Below are positions 49,254-57,910 of a DNA stretch of 64,000 nt, one piece after another. The stretch is from DATJFQ01 sp035495555 (GTDB taxonomy: Bacteria; Acidobacteriota; Vicinamibacteria; Vicinamibacterales; 2-12-FULL-66-21): contig DATJFQ010000097.1 of assembly GCA_035495555.1 (NCBI GenBank), forward strand, positions 1 through 64,000, read 5' to 3'. Position numbers and translations under genes: made by a program. Below the pieces are notes generated by a model. The model was not told the DNA's origin. It saw only the letters and a list, made by a program, of their open reading frames with translations, and ran no database searches. Position 1 is the first letter of the stretch. Every line of letters begins with the position of its first letter.

Positions 49254-51188
49254 TTAGTTGCTGAATCCTGCGGCGCGCCAGAGCGCCGCGGTGTCATACA
49301 GGCGGCCGGCGGCTGAGACCATGGCCACCTTCCGCAAATCTGAAATCCGGTCGAGCGGGTTGCCGTCGACGACGATGAGGTCGGCGCGCAAGCCGGGAGC
49401 GATTGTGCCGGTGTCGTGCTGCAACCCCGTCACGCGCGCGGGGACGGCGGTTGCGGCGCGGATCGCGTCGATCGGCGGCAGTCCGGCCTGGACATACAGT
49501 TCGATCTCGCGCTGCACGCTCGCGCCCGGCACTCCCTTGTCCGTGCCGGCGACGAACGGGACGGCCGCATCGTAAAGCCCCTTGACGATCGCCAGTTGCC
49601 GCTCGAGGCGTGCGTGCGCCTGCTCCGGGGTCACCGACCCGCCGCTGGCGCCTTCGAGCAGGCGTCGGAGCGGCGGCGGCACGCGGGTGATGCCGGGTTG
49701 GAAGCTTTCAATCGGGGTCTGCGCGCTGCGACCGAGCAGCTCGTTCCACGAGAGCGTGGGATCCAGCACCGTTCCGTGCTCTTTCAGCATCGACACGGTC
49801 GCGGCGAATTGCGGCGTGCCCGGCGTGTCACGTACGACGAGATGCGCGACCTGGTCGATGCCCATCTCGACGACATCGCGCAGCGTGAGGCCGTTCGGGA
49901 TGTGGCCCGTCACCTTCATCCCCTGGGTGTGCGCCGCATCGATGATTGCCTTCGTCGTCGGTCGATCGAGCAGGTTGTACAGCTTGATCTCGTTGAACGA
50001 GTTCTCGCGATAGGTTCGCACGGCCGCGCGCCCTTCGTCGGGCGTTGCCGCGGTCACGCTCCCGAACGCGTTCGGGCCGGGACCATCGATCAAACCCGCC
50101 GTGAGCAGGCGCGGTCCGACGGCGTGGAGTGGCCCGCGCTGGCCCCAGGCATCCCGAAGCGCGAGCAGCATGCCCGTGTAGCCGCCCATGTCGCGGATGG
50201 TGGTCACGCCTTCCGCCAGGTAGGCGGGTCCCCATTCCCGCTGGCCCACGTGCGCGTGCATGTCCCAGAGCCCCGGCAGGACGGACTTGCCGCTGACATC
50301 CACGACGGGGATTCCCGGCAGGATCCGGACGTTCGCGCGCGCGCCGGCCGCCAGAATCCGCCCGTGCCGCACCACCACCGTCGCGTCTTCAATCGGGGCG
50401 GCGCCCGTGCCGTCGATCAGGCGGCCACCCACGAGCGCGAAAGTGTCCTGACGGACCGGCGGAGGGTGAGTGGTCGAATCGTCAGTCGTGAGATCTGACA
50501 TGGCGGCGAGCGCCGCGAATATCGGCGCCCACTGCGAACCGACCTGCGAAGGCATGTCACCGTCGATGCCCTCGAACGGAAGGACGCCCGCTGTCGTGGT
50601 GAGTGATTTGAGCCGTAAATTGCTGCGATCGAGCCAGACGTGTTCGCGCCCCCAGATGACGCCCTCGACCACGAAATGCCGGAGCGATACCGCGATACCG
50701 CTCGCGGTCGGGCTGATCGGGAGTTCGCTGATGTGAATCGGATCCCCCGACGGAAGCGCGGCGATCGTGGCCGGCTTACCGTGCGTCAACCAATACCGGA
50801 TTAGCATCTCCTGCACGGCGAGCGGCGCCATGCCGTCGATGGGAAACGCCGGACGCGCATCCGCAATCGAGTCGACCGATGAATCGACCGGGAAATAGCG
50901 ATAGCTCTTGCCCTGAACCCTGTACGAAACAGGAGAGAAGTCGTCGCGGTACGTCAGCGTCGCCTCGAGCGCGACCGTGAGCCCGCGGTCCTTGTATTCG
51001 AAATGCGAGGTGAGGGTGGACGTCGATCCCGAGCGCTCGACGGTGGAGCGCTCAGTCCCGATCTCGTGCCCGAGCAGAAAGAGACGCAGAGTTCGAGGCG
51101 TCTCGTTCTGCCCGGCCGTGAATGCCGACTGCTGAACGCCGATTGCCGAAAGCCCGCACAGGACGACGAACGTGACGGCTTTCCGCAT
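49254..51188 (-). CDS. Secreted amidohydrolase with N-terminal beta extension
   Basis: A 644-residue protein. The start at 51188 gives a signal peptide (MRKAVTFVVLCGLSAIGVQQSAF); the frame is open far upstream across the neighbouring gene but without support. Residues 30-230 form a beta-rich domain not typical of the family. The amidohydrolase part (about 248-640) begins FALVGGRLIDGTG, has the metal pair His311 and His313 in DMHAHVG, then GMKVTGHIPNG, DQVAHLV and the catalytic Asp in FVAGTDKG, and ends PGLRADLIVVDGNPLD. Such imidazolonepropionase-like or dipeptidase-like enzymes act on cyclic amides or peptides. It starts 31 bp after the BNR protein gene and is probably co-transcribed. Confidence 0.87.
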   Translation of the reverse strand: MRKAVTFVVLCGLSAIGVQQSAFTAGQNETPRTLRLFLLGHEIGTERSTVERSGSTSTLTSHFEYKDRGLTVALEATLTYRDDFSPVSYRVQGKSYRYFPVDSSVDSIADARPAFPIDGMAPLAVQEMLIRYWLTHGKPATIAALPSGDPIHISELPISPTASGIAVSLRHFVVEGVIWGREHVWLDRSNLRLKSLTTTAGVLPFEGIDGDMPSQVGSQWAPIFAALAAMSDLTTDDSTTHPPPVRQDTFALVGGRLIDGTGAAPIEDATVVVRHGRILAAGARANVRILPGIPVVDVSGKSVLPGLWDMHAHVGQREWGPAYLAEGVTTIRDMGGYTGMLLALRDAWGQRGPLHAVGPRLLTAGLIDGPGPNAFGSVTAATPDEGRAAVRTYRENSFNEIKLYNLLDRPTTKAIIDAAHTQGMKVTGHIPNGLTLRDVVEMGIDQVAHLVVRDTPGTPQFAATVSMLKEHGTVLDPTLSWNELLGRSAQTPIESFQPGITRVPPPLRRLLEGASGGSVTPEQAHARLERQLAIVKGLYDAAVPFVAGTDKGVPGASVQREIELYVQAGLPPIDAIRAATAVPARVTGLQHDTGTIAPGLRADLIVVDGNPLDRISDLRKVAMVSAAGRLYDTAALWRAAGFSN

Positions 51189-51219
51189 GCGGCATCCGAG
51201 CATCTGCCACTGATGCCGC

Positions 51220-54200
51220 TTATTTGTCGAGCGAATCAGCTTCGATCGACACCGACTTCTCGCCGATGACCTTGCCGTCGACCGTAATCGTGACGAGATA
51301 CGCGCCAGGCGGCATCGCGGGTCCCAATCCGCCGCGCCCACGACCGCCCCCGCCTCCTGCTGGCGCGGCCGCCGGCGGCTGCGGTGCGCCAGGCTGCTGC
51401 GCTCCGCGGCCCTGCGCCGTCTGCGCGGGACGATCCTCGCGCCCGCGTCCCTGCTGACCGGCGGCCGGCGGGTTGGCCGGCGGGTTCGCGGCAGGCGGCT
51501 GAACCGCCGGTGCCGTTGCCGCCGCCGGTGCGCCTTGCGGCTGCGCCGCCGGTGCGCCTTGCGGCTGCGCCGCGGGTGCACCGCCGCGTCCGCCGCGGCC
51601 GCGGCCTTGCGGGGTCGCGCGGAGATCCCAGTTCACGCGATTCACGCCCGCCCCCTTCGTCCCCTCGAGCGTGCGAATCTCGTTGCCGGCCATGTCGCTG
51701 ATCGTGATCTTCACGTCGTTGGCGGCGCTCTTCAGCCAATAGCTGATGTTCGCGCCCGGCGCCGGGTTTTCGCCGCGGAAGTGTTTGGCGCCGCCGACTT
51801 CCACCTGCGCCTGGATGTCGTTGGCCCACGCCGTCGCGGGACGAATGTCGAACAGATACCCGCCGTTCGCGTTGGTCATCACCCGATCGCTCATCTGCTC
51901 GAGCGGCGAGATGTCGTCCACGATCCAGATGCTGCGTCCGTGCGTGCCCGCGATCAGGTCGTGCTCGCGGGGCTGAATGACGAGATCATCGATGCGCACC
52001 GTCGGCAGCCCCGTCATGAACGGCTTCCACGACTTCCCGCCGTCCATCGAGATGTAGAGCGCGTACTCCGATCCGAGGAAGAGCAGATTCCGGTTCACCG
52101 GATCCTCGGTGATCACGTTCAGGTTGCCCTCCGGGAGATTGGCGACGAGCGATTGCCAGGTCTGCCCGAAGTCGTGCGTGACGAACAGGTACGGCTTGTG
52201 ATCGTCCCGGCGGTGATTGTCGAAGGTGACGTAGGCGGTGCCGGCCTCGAAATGCGAGGCCTCGACGCGCGAGACGTGCGTCTCGTCCGGCACTCCGGGT
52301 ACTTTGCTGACCACGTTGGTCCAGGTCGCGGCGCCGTCACGGCTCACCTGCAGATTGCCGTCGTTGGTGCCGACCCAGACGACACCTTTCGCGACCGGCG
52401 ACTCGCTGATTGTCACGATGTTGCTGTACGCCGCGGCGCCATCGTGCTTCGAGGCCATCGGGGCGCTGCCCTGGACACCCATGATCGGGCGATCGTTCCG
52501 CCCGACCTTGCGCGTGAGGTCCTGCGTCATCGTCCACGTGCTGCCGCGGTCGATCGACTTGAAGAGGCGATCGCCTCCGAGATAAATCGTGGACGGGTCG
52601 TGGGGCGAGATGATGAACGGCGTGTTCCAGTAGAACCGGAAATCGGTGCCCTGCGGCGGAGCGGGCACCACGTTGCCCCGCGCAGAAGTCGGACCGAAGC
52701 CGAACTGCGCAAGCAGTTCCGGCGGGATGTTCTCGGTTCCGGGCGGCGGTTGAGTGCCCCGGCCCTGCGGCGCGGGCGGACGCGGACGGATGCTCTGCGT
52801 GCGGCCCGTCTTCAGGTCGAGACGATTGGTGTTGCCGTCCTGCGACTCCGAATACATGATCGACCAGTCGCTCGGGTCCTGCGCGGTATAGAAGCCGTCA
52901 CCGCCGCCGACACGATACCAGTCCGAGTTGAGGATACCCTGCGGCCGCCGCGTCATGTTCGGTCCGCACCAGCTCCCGTTGTCCTGCAGGCCGCCACAGA
53001 CGTAGTACGGCTTGCGCATGTCGTAGCTGACCTTGTAGAACTGGCCGACGTTCATCGTGTTGATGTATTCCCACGTCTCGGTCTGGTCCCACGTGACGTC
53101 GAGGCCGCCGTCGTTGCCGACGAGCAGGTGATCGTGGTTGTGCGGGTCGACCCAGATCGCATGGTGATCGCTGTGCGCGAGCCCCTGCACCTGCTTCCAG
53201 TGCTGGCCGCCGTCGGTCGTCTTGAAAAACGGCGCGCCGCCCTGGTACGCGATATCCGGGTTGGTCGGGTCCACGCGGATCTGGCTGTAATACATCGGCC
53301 GATCCATGCAGTTCGACAGAAACCGCCATGTCTTCCCGGAATCGTCCGAGCGCCAGATGCCCGACTTGTCCGGGGTGGGCTTGGCGAACTGCTGCGGAAG
53401 GTTGCCCCGTTGTGGCTGTCCGCAGTCCGGCTGCGGTTCGCCGCCGCCGAACCCCCCACGCTGAGCCTCTTCCGGCGTCTGCAAGGTCCCGTTGTCGTTC
53501 ACCCCGGCGCCCGTGCCGCCGCTCGGACCCACTTCGATCGACGCGTAGAGCGTCTGCGGACGCGAGCGCGCGATGTCGAGGCCGATCCGGCCGATGATCG
53601 GATTGGTCGGCAGGCCGTTGCCCGTCAGCTTCGTCCAGGTCTTGCCCGCATCAGTCGTTTTCCAGATGCCGCTGCCAGGGCCTCCGCCATTGAATCCCCA
53701 CGGCACCCGGCGCCGCTGATAGGAGGCCGCGTAGAGGATGTTCGGGTTGACCGGATCCATCACCACGTCCGTGAAGCCGGTGTCGTTGTCGATGAACTTC
53801 GTGTTGTTCCACGTCTTCCCGCCGTCGGTCGACTTGTAGAGCCCGCGTTCCGCGTTGGGCCCGAACAGATGGCCGATGGCCGCGACGTAAACAATGTTCG
53901 GGTCCTTCGGATGGACGACGATTCGGGCGATGCTCTGGGTTTCTTTCAGACCGACGTACTCGAAATTTTTCCCGCCATCGGTCGACTTGTAAACGCCGGC
54001 GCCGAACGACGCGCTCTGCCGGTTGTTCGGCTCGCCGGTCCCGACGTAAATCACGTCCGGATTGGATGGCGCAATGGCGATGTCGCCGATGGACGAGACC
54101 GGGTACTTCTCGAAAATCGACGTCCACGTCGTCCCGTTGTTCGTACTCTTCCAGACGCCGCCGGTCGCAAACCCGAGATAAATGATGGATGGATTGCTTT

Positions 54201-54423
54201 CGACGACCGCGATGTCGTCGAGCCGGCCGCCGATGTTGGCGGGACCGATCGCGCGCCACACGAAATTTTCGAGCAGCGGGTCGTCTGATTGATTGATGAA
54301 GGGCCCGGTGCGGGGAGCGGGCTGCTGGAAGCCCTGCGCGTCGAGGCCGTGCGCGCCGAGGAACGCACAAAGGCCTGCGGCGGCCAGACCGGCGCCAAGA
54401 CGCAGACTGACAGTTCGTCGCAT
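51220..54423 (-). CDS. Secreted BNR/VPS10-like beta-propeller protein with low-complexity insert
   Basis: A 1067-residue exoprotein paralogous to the one at 42293. After the signal peptide (LGAGLAAAGLCAFLGAHGLDA) it has Asp-box turns such as STNNGTTW, STDGGKNF, STDGGKTW, TTDAGKTW and SMDGGKSW. The C-terminal quarter is Ig-like (NDVKITISDMAGNEIRTLEG) and is interrupted by about 90 residues of Gln/Pro/Ala/Gly/Arg repeats, including tandem GAPAAQPQ units encoded by 24-bp repeats, before PPGAYLVTITVDGKVIGEKSVSIEAD. The insert resembles a flexible linker. The amidohydrolase follows 31 bp later. Confidence 0.85.
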   Translation of the reverse strand: MRRTVSLRLGAGLAAAGLCAFLGAHGLDAQGFQQPAPRTGPFINQSDDPLLENFVWRAIGPANIGGRLDDIAVVESNPSIIYLGFATGGVWKSTNNGTTWTSIFEKYPVSSIGDIAIAPSNPDVIYVGTGEPNNRQSASFGAGVYKSTDGGKNFEYVGLKETQSIARIVVHPKDPNIVYVAAIGHLFGPNAERGLYKSTDGGKTWNNTKFIDNDTGFTDVVMDPVNPNILYAASYQRRRVPWGFNGGGPGSGIWKTTDAGKTWTKLTGNGLPTNPIIGRIGLDIARSRPQTLYASIEVGPSGGTGAGVNDNGTLQTPEEAQRGGFGGGEPQPDCGQPQRGNLPQQFAKPTPDKSGIWRSDDSGKTWRFLSNCMDRPMYYSQIRVDPTNPDIAYQGGAPFFKTTDGGQHWKQVQGLAHSDHHAIWVDPHNHDHLLVGNDGGLDVTWDQTETWEYINTMNVGQFYKVSYDMRKPYYVCGGLQDNGSWCGPNMTRRPQGILNSDWYRVGGGDGFYTAQDPSDWSIMYSESQDGNTNRLDLKTGRTQSIRPRPPAPQGRGTQPPPGTENIPPELLAQFGFGPTSARGNVVPAPPQGTDFRFYWNTPFIISPHDPSTIYLGGDRLFKSIDRGSTWTMTQDLTRKVGRNDRPIMGVQGSAPMASKHDGAAAYSNIVTISESPVAKGVVWVGTNDGNLQVSRDGAATWTNVVSKVPGVPDETHVSRVEASHFEAGTAYVTFDNHRRDDHKPYLFVTHDFGQTWQSLVANLPEGNLNVITEDPVNRNLLFLGSEYALYISMDGGKSWKPFMTGLPTVRIDDLVIQPREHDLIAGTHGRSIWIVDDISPLEQMSDRVMTNANGGYLFDIRPATAWANDIQAQVEVGGAKHFRGENPAPGANISYWLKSAANDVKITISDMAGNEIRTLEGTKGAGVNRVNWDLRATPQGRGRGGRGGAPAAQPQGAPAAQPQGAPAAATAPAVQPPAANPPANPPAAGQQGRGREDRPAQTAQGRGAQQPGAPQPPAAAPAGGGGGRGRGGLGPAMPPGAYLVTITVDGKVIGEKSVSIEADSLDK

Positions 54424-54510
54424 GATTTCGCCATCCTCCTTGGAGAGCGGATCGAGACGTAGGAGTCTACGACGAACTGGGTGGGAGTGTTACAAAACCG
54501 CCGTCAGAAA

Positions 54511-55080
54511 TCATTTTCCGAAGGAGACCTTCGGCACACCCTGCGCGTCCTTTGGCGCCTCGAAATACGGGTACTGCTTGAAACCAAACATCTTCGCGGT
54601 GACGTTGCCGGGGAAGCGGCGGGTCGCGGCGTTGTAGTCCTGCACGCGCTGGTTGTAGCGCATGCGTTCGACAGCGATCCGGTTCTCGGTGCCGGAGAGC
54701 TCGTCCATGAGCCGGTTGAACTGCTCGTTGGCTTTGAGCTGCGGGTAATTTTCGACGACGGCGAGCAACCGGCCGAGCGCTGCGGTCTGCTGGTTCGCGG
54801 CCGCGATCGTTTCCTCCGGTGATTTCGCCGCGAGCAGTTTCGAGCGGGAATCGGCGATGTCCTTGTACACGGCTTCCTCGTGCTGCGCGTACCCCTTCAC
54901 CGTCTCCACGAGATTCGGGATCAGGTCGTTCCGCCGCTGCAGTTCGTTCTGAACTTGCGCCCACTGCGACTTGATCGCCTCTTCCTGGGTCGTGAACTTG
55001 TTGTAGGAACAGCCGCTGACGCTCGTGAACACGAGCGCGAGCACCGCGAGCTGAACCGTCAGTCGAATCGTCTTGGGCAT
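54511..55080 (-). CDS. LemA-family lipoprotein
   Basis: A 189-residue LemA protein. The start at 55080 gives MPKTIRLTVQLAVLALVFTSVSGC, with lipobox Cys24; the Met five codons earlier is less likely. The family core is clear: YNKFTTQEEAIKSQWAQVQNELQRRNDLIPNLVETVKGYA, then LAVVENYPQLKANEQFNRLMDELSGTENRIAVERMRYN and the closing FGFKQYPYFEAP. It forms an antiparallel helical bundle at the cytoplasmic membrane. It is last in an operon with a TPM-domain protein and a nucleotidyltransferase-like gene. LemA/TPM pairs are common, but their joint function is unknown. Confidence 0.93.
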   Translation of the reverse strand: MPKTIRLTVQLAVLALVFTSVSGCSYNKFTTQEEAIKSQWAQVQNELQRRNDLIPNLVETVKGYAQHEEAVYKDIADSRSKLLAAKSPEETIAAANQQTAALGRLLAVVENYPQLKANEQFNRLMDELSGTENRIAVERMRYNQRVQDYNAATRRFPGNVTAKMFGFKQYPYFEAPKDAQGVPKVSFGK

Positions 55081-55101
55081 GAACGCTCCGGGCACTACTT
55101 T

Positions 55102-55141
55102 ACCAATTCACCAACTCACCCATTCACCAATTCACCAGCTC
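55102..55141. repeat. Octamer array (ACCAATTC / ACCAACTC) carrying a stop codon
   Basis: Five 8-bp words in exact register: ACCAATTC, ACCAACTC, ACCCATTC, ACCAATTC, ACCAGCTC. The stop codon of the TPM gene (minus strand, 55132-55134) lies inside it. The words are the complement of the hairpin at 32000-32032. Confidence 0.9.
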
Positions 55142-55968
55142 CCCGAGGCGCCGCCGCCCCCCGACGCGCCGCCGCCAAACCCTCCGAATCCGCCGCCGCC
55201 GCCCCCGCCGCCCCCGCCAAACCCTCCGAAGCCTCCACCGAACCCGCCGCCGCCGAATGGGCCCACGCCGCCGGTCCAGCCGCTCCACGGGCCACCGCCC
55301 CAGAATCGCCGCCGACGGCGCCGGTTGCCGCGCGCCAGGACGATGAGGAGGATCGCGACGAAGATGATCGTGGAGAGCGGAATACCGCCGTCGTGCGGCT
55401 TGCCTGCTGCGGGCTGCTGCCGCGGCACGTCCGGAACGCTGACTCCCCGGCCGTCGGCGATGTGATTGATGATGCGCGTGGTGCCGGCGACGAGTCCCGC
55501 ACCGTAGTCGCCCTTGCGGAACTCGGGAGTGATGTCGTTGCGGATCGTCTCGCCCGCGTAGCCGTCGGTGACCAGCCCTTCCAAGTCGTATCCGACTTCG
55601 ACGCGCACCCGATGGTCGTTCACGGCCACGACGATCAGGAGCCCGTTGTCTTTCCCCTTCTTTCCGATACCGTGGCCGCCGTTCTCGAACATCTTGACGG
55701 CGTATTCGTTGATATCCGCGTAGGGCTGGTATGTCGGGACCGTCGCGACGACGACGACATCGCCGGTCGCCTGCTGCAGCGCGCGGATGCGTTTATCGAG
55801 CTCGGCCCGGCTCGCGCTGTCGATCACGTGCGCGAAATCGTTGACCGTGTCGGTCAACGCCGGCGGTGCCGGCTGGGCGATGGCGGCCGGGCACATCGCC
55901 ACCGCCAGGAGCGCGGCTGTCAGGAACGCGCCGCGCATCCCCGGCATTCGCCGTTCGACCTCTGTCAT
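55132..55968 (-). CDS. TPM-domain membrane protein (YgcG-like)
   Basis: A 278-residue protein starting in an ATGA overlap with the gene at 55965. It has a signal peptide (GAFLTAALLAVAMCPAAIA), then the TPM domain: LTDTVNDFAHVIDSASRAELDKRI, VVVVATVPTYQPY, LLIVVAVNDHRVRVEVGYDLEGLVTDGYAG and ITPEFRKGDYGAGLVAGTTRI. A membrane helix (LSTIIFVAILLIVLA) follows, then an Arg-rich turn and a Gly-rich tail with FGGG repeats ending SGSW. The tail is normal for the family. TPM domains are linked to phosphatase or PSII-repair functions in plants. The bacterial role is unknown. Confidence 0.92.
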   Translation of the reverse strand: MTEVERRMPGMRGAFLTAALLAVAMCPAAIAQPAPPALTDTVNDFAHVIDSASRAELDKRIRALQQATGDVVVVATVPTYQPYADINEYAVKMFENGGHGIGKKGKDNGLLIVVAVNDHRVRVEVGYDLEGLVTDGYAGETIRNDITPEFRKGDYGAGLVAGTTRIINHIADGRGVSVPDVPRQQPAAGKPHDGGIPLSTIIFVAILLIVLARGNRRRRRRFWGGGPWSGWTGGVGPFGGGGFGGGFGGFGGGGGGGGGGFGGFGGGASGGGGASGSW

Positions 55969-56678
55969 TGCCACGCGTCGAGGAATGTCCAGACGCGCTC
56001 GGCGGCGTCGACGTAGCGCGCCAGCAGCGCGCTCGGGTCTGCGATGGCCGCGTGGTGTCCTGTGGCTGTCGCAAATACCTCACGGACGAGTGCAGACGGT
56101 ACGCCGATGCGCCGTTCTGCAAACGATGCGAGGTGTTCGTCGGAGAGGACGCCGTGATGTGCGGGTTCGACGAGGCGCGCGATACCCGCCAGCAACGTTC
56201 GAAACGGCGTGGCCGACGAGGCGAGGAGACCTCCGATCGCATACGCTTCGCCGCGCGATTCGAGGAAGCCTTCACGAAGATGGATGAGATGACTGTTGGC
56301 CTGCGTCTCCAGCGCGCGACGGATGTCCGCCCGCGCGGGCGCCGAGCCGTCGAAGGGATTGCCGCCGCGGAGGGGTGTCAACGTGGCCGCAATCGCCTCG
56401 TACTCGAGCGGAAAGATGTCCAGCGTCCGCTGCAGTTCGCCGGCCGACAGGATGAGCGGCACGGCGATCCCGCGCCGCAGCCAGTCGTCCGCCAGCGGCA
56501 CGCAGGCGCCCAGATCATCGAACGTGAGCCGGTCGACGACGGCGAGCGTGTGCAGGCGATCGTGCTGATCGTTCGAGTGGTAGACGCCAAGCGACTGAAG
56601 ACGTCCGTCGAACACACGGTCCAGGTCGCGCAGCAATGCGTCGGCGCGGGTGCGCTCCGACGCCGACAGAGAAGACAT
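55965..56678 (-). CDS. Nucleotidyltransferase-like hypothetical protein
   Basis: A 237-residue protein, start at 56678. The 22 residues that the frame offers upstream are translated repeat and are not used. It has ALLRDLDRVFDGRLQSLGVYHSNDQHDRLHTLAVVDRLTFDDL, where the strand/turn/acidic pattern resembles the pol-beta nucleotidyltransferase fold (GVYHSND for GSYARGD). A helical C-terminal half follows, from PFDGSAPARADIRRALETQ. The catalytic carboxylate set is incomplete, so an enzymatic role is doubtful. It is first in an operon with the TPM (ATGA overlap) and LemA genes. Confidence 0.6.
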   Translation of the reverse strand: MSSLSASERTRADALLRDLDRVFDGRLQSLGVYHSNDQHDRLHTLAVVDRLTFDDLGACVPLADDWLRRGIAVPLILSAGELQRTLDIFPLEYEAIAATLTPLRGGNPFDGSAPARADIRRALETQANSHLIHLREGFLESRGEAYAIGGLLASSATPFRTLLAGIARLVEPAHHGVLSDEHLASFAERRIGVPSALVREVFATATGHHAAIADPSALLARYVDAAERVWTFLDAWQ

Positions 56679-56696
56679 GCCCAGAACGATAGCAAA

Positions 56697-56884
56697 GATT
56701 GCAAAGATCCAAAGATCCAAGGCGCAAAGATCGCAAAGATCCAAGGATCTCTAAAGATCCAAAGATCTCTAAAGATCTAAGCATCGCAACGATCTCTAAA
56801 CAATCTTTGCAATCTTTGGCATCTTTGGATCCTTTGCGATCTTTGCCTTGATCTCTGCGGCGATTCCCTGGATCCTTGATCCTT
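56697..56884. repeat. Inverted AAAGATCC / CTTTGGATC word array
   Basis: The left half repeats AAAGATC and CCAAGGATC-like words of 8-10 bp; the right half carries the complementary CAATCTTTG and GGATCCTTTG words. Together they can fold into a long imperfect hairpin. The array fills the 210-bp gap between divergent genes and runs to 4 bp from the start of the YvcK-like gene. Confidence 0.88.
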
Positions 56885-56888
56885 TGCC

Positions 56889-57851
56889 ATGCACTTACGG
56901 ACCCTGAACGTCGGCTGCTTCGGCGGAGGCACCGGCCTGCCAAGCCTTCTCGGCGGCTTGAAGCGCAACCCGTGGCTCTCGCTCAACGCCGTCGTCACCA
57001 TGTTCGACAGCGGCGGCAGCTCCGGCGTGCTGCGGGACGAACTGGGCGTGCTGCCCCCTGGAGACGTGTTGAAATGCGCGCTGGCGCTCGCCCGCAACGA
57101 ACGGGAAGCCCGACGCGTGCTGCTGTCGCGGCTGCCGACGCTCGAGCATGCGCGGCTGGGCGGCCATACCGGCGGCAATCTGCTCCTGTCGATGATGGAG
57201 CAGTACACCGGCGACTTCCTCGCCGGCGTCGACGGGCTCCGCAGTCTGCTCGGGTGCGTCGGGCGCGTGTGGCCGGTCAGCGTCGAACAGGCAACCGTCT
57301 GCGCCGAGTACGGAGACGGCTCGCGCACGCGCGGGGAAGTCGAAGTCGATGCCGCGCAGCTCGTCGGGCACGGCATCGTCCGGCTCTGGCTCGAGCCCGA
57401 GGTGCGGCTGCATCCCGCGGCGGCGGCCGCGATCCCGCAGTTCGACGCGGTCGTCATCGGCCCCGGGAGCTTCTACACGAGTTTGATGCCGATCTTCCTG
57501 GCCAGAGGATCCGCGGACGCCGTTCGGCAGGTCCAGGGGCCCATCATTCTGGTCGTCAATCTGCTGACGGAAGGGCGCGGCATGTCCGGCTTCACCGCAG
57601 CCGACGCGGTCGAACGGCTGTCGGAGACGATCGGACGTCCGATCGATGTCGCCATCGTCAACACGGCCCGGCCGTCGCAAGCGACGCTCGAGCGTTACGC
57701 GCGTGAGCACAAGGAGCCGATGGACATTGGATCGCTGCCGGAGGGGTGCGAGGTCGTCGACGGCGAGTTCTGGTGCGGGGAAATCGCGCGCCACGATCGC
57801 CACCGCCTCGCGCAGGCGGTCTGGGCTGTTTTGGCGCGGCGGCTGCTGTAG
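56889..57851 (+). CDS. CofD/YvcK-family protein
   Basis: A 320-residue protein with a Rossmann-like fold of the CofD/YvcK group. GGGTGLPSLLGGLK begins at residue 12. VTMFDSGGSSGVLRDELGVLPPGD follows, where the family usually has SDDGGSSG, so one Asp is changed to Ser and the loop is shorter. GHTGGNLLLSMME, VIGPGSFYTSLMPIFLA and VVNLLTEGRGMSGF are conserved. YvcK proteins affect cell-wall synthesis and central carbon metabolism by binding UDP-sugars, and CofD makes F420. With no F420 genes near by, the YvcK side is more likely. Confidence 0.85.
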   Translation: MHLRTLNVGCFGGGTGLPSLLGGLKRNPWLSLNAVVTMFDSGGSSGVLRDELGVLPPGDVLKCALALARNEREARRVLLSRLPTLEHARLGGHTGGNLLLSMMEQYTGDFLAGVDGLRSLLGCVGRVWPVSVEQATVCAEYGDGSRTRGEVEVDAAQLVGHGIVRLWLEPEVRLHPAAAAAIPQFDAVVIGPGSFYTSLMPIFLARGSADAVRQVQGPIILVVNLLTEGRGMSGFTAADAVERLSETIGRPIDVAIVNTARPSQATLERYAREHKEPMDIGSLPEGCEVVDGEFWCGEIARHDRHRLAQAVWAVLARRLL

Positions 57852-57910
57852 CTGCCCGCCCGATAACGACCAACGACGCACCGACCAATTTCGCAACACG
57901 CTCCCTGCTC

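Noticed and set aside
51535..54288. A 917-codon open frame on the plus strand
   Set aside because: Antisense to the BNR exoprotein, whose Asp-box repeats and signal peptide are clear; the plus frame has no recognisable feature.
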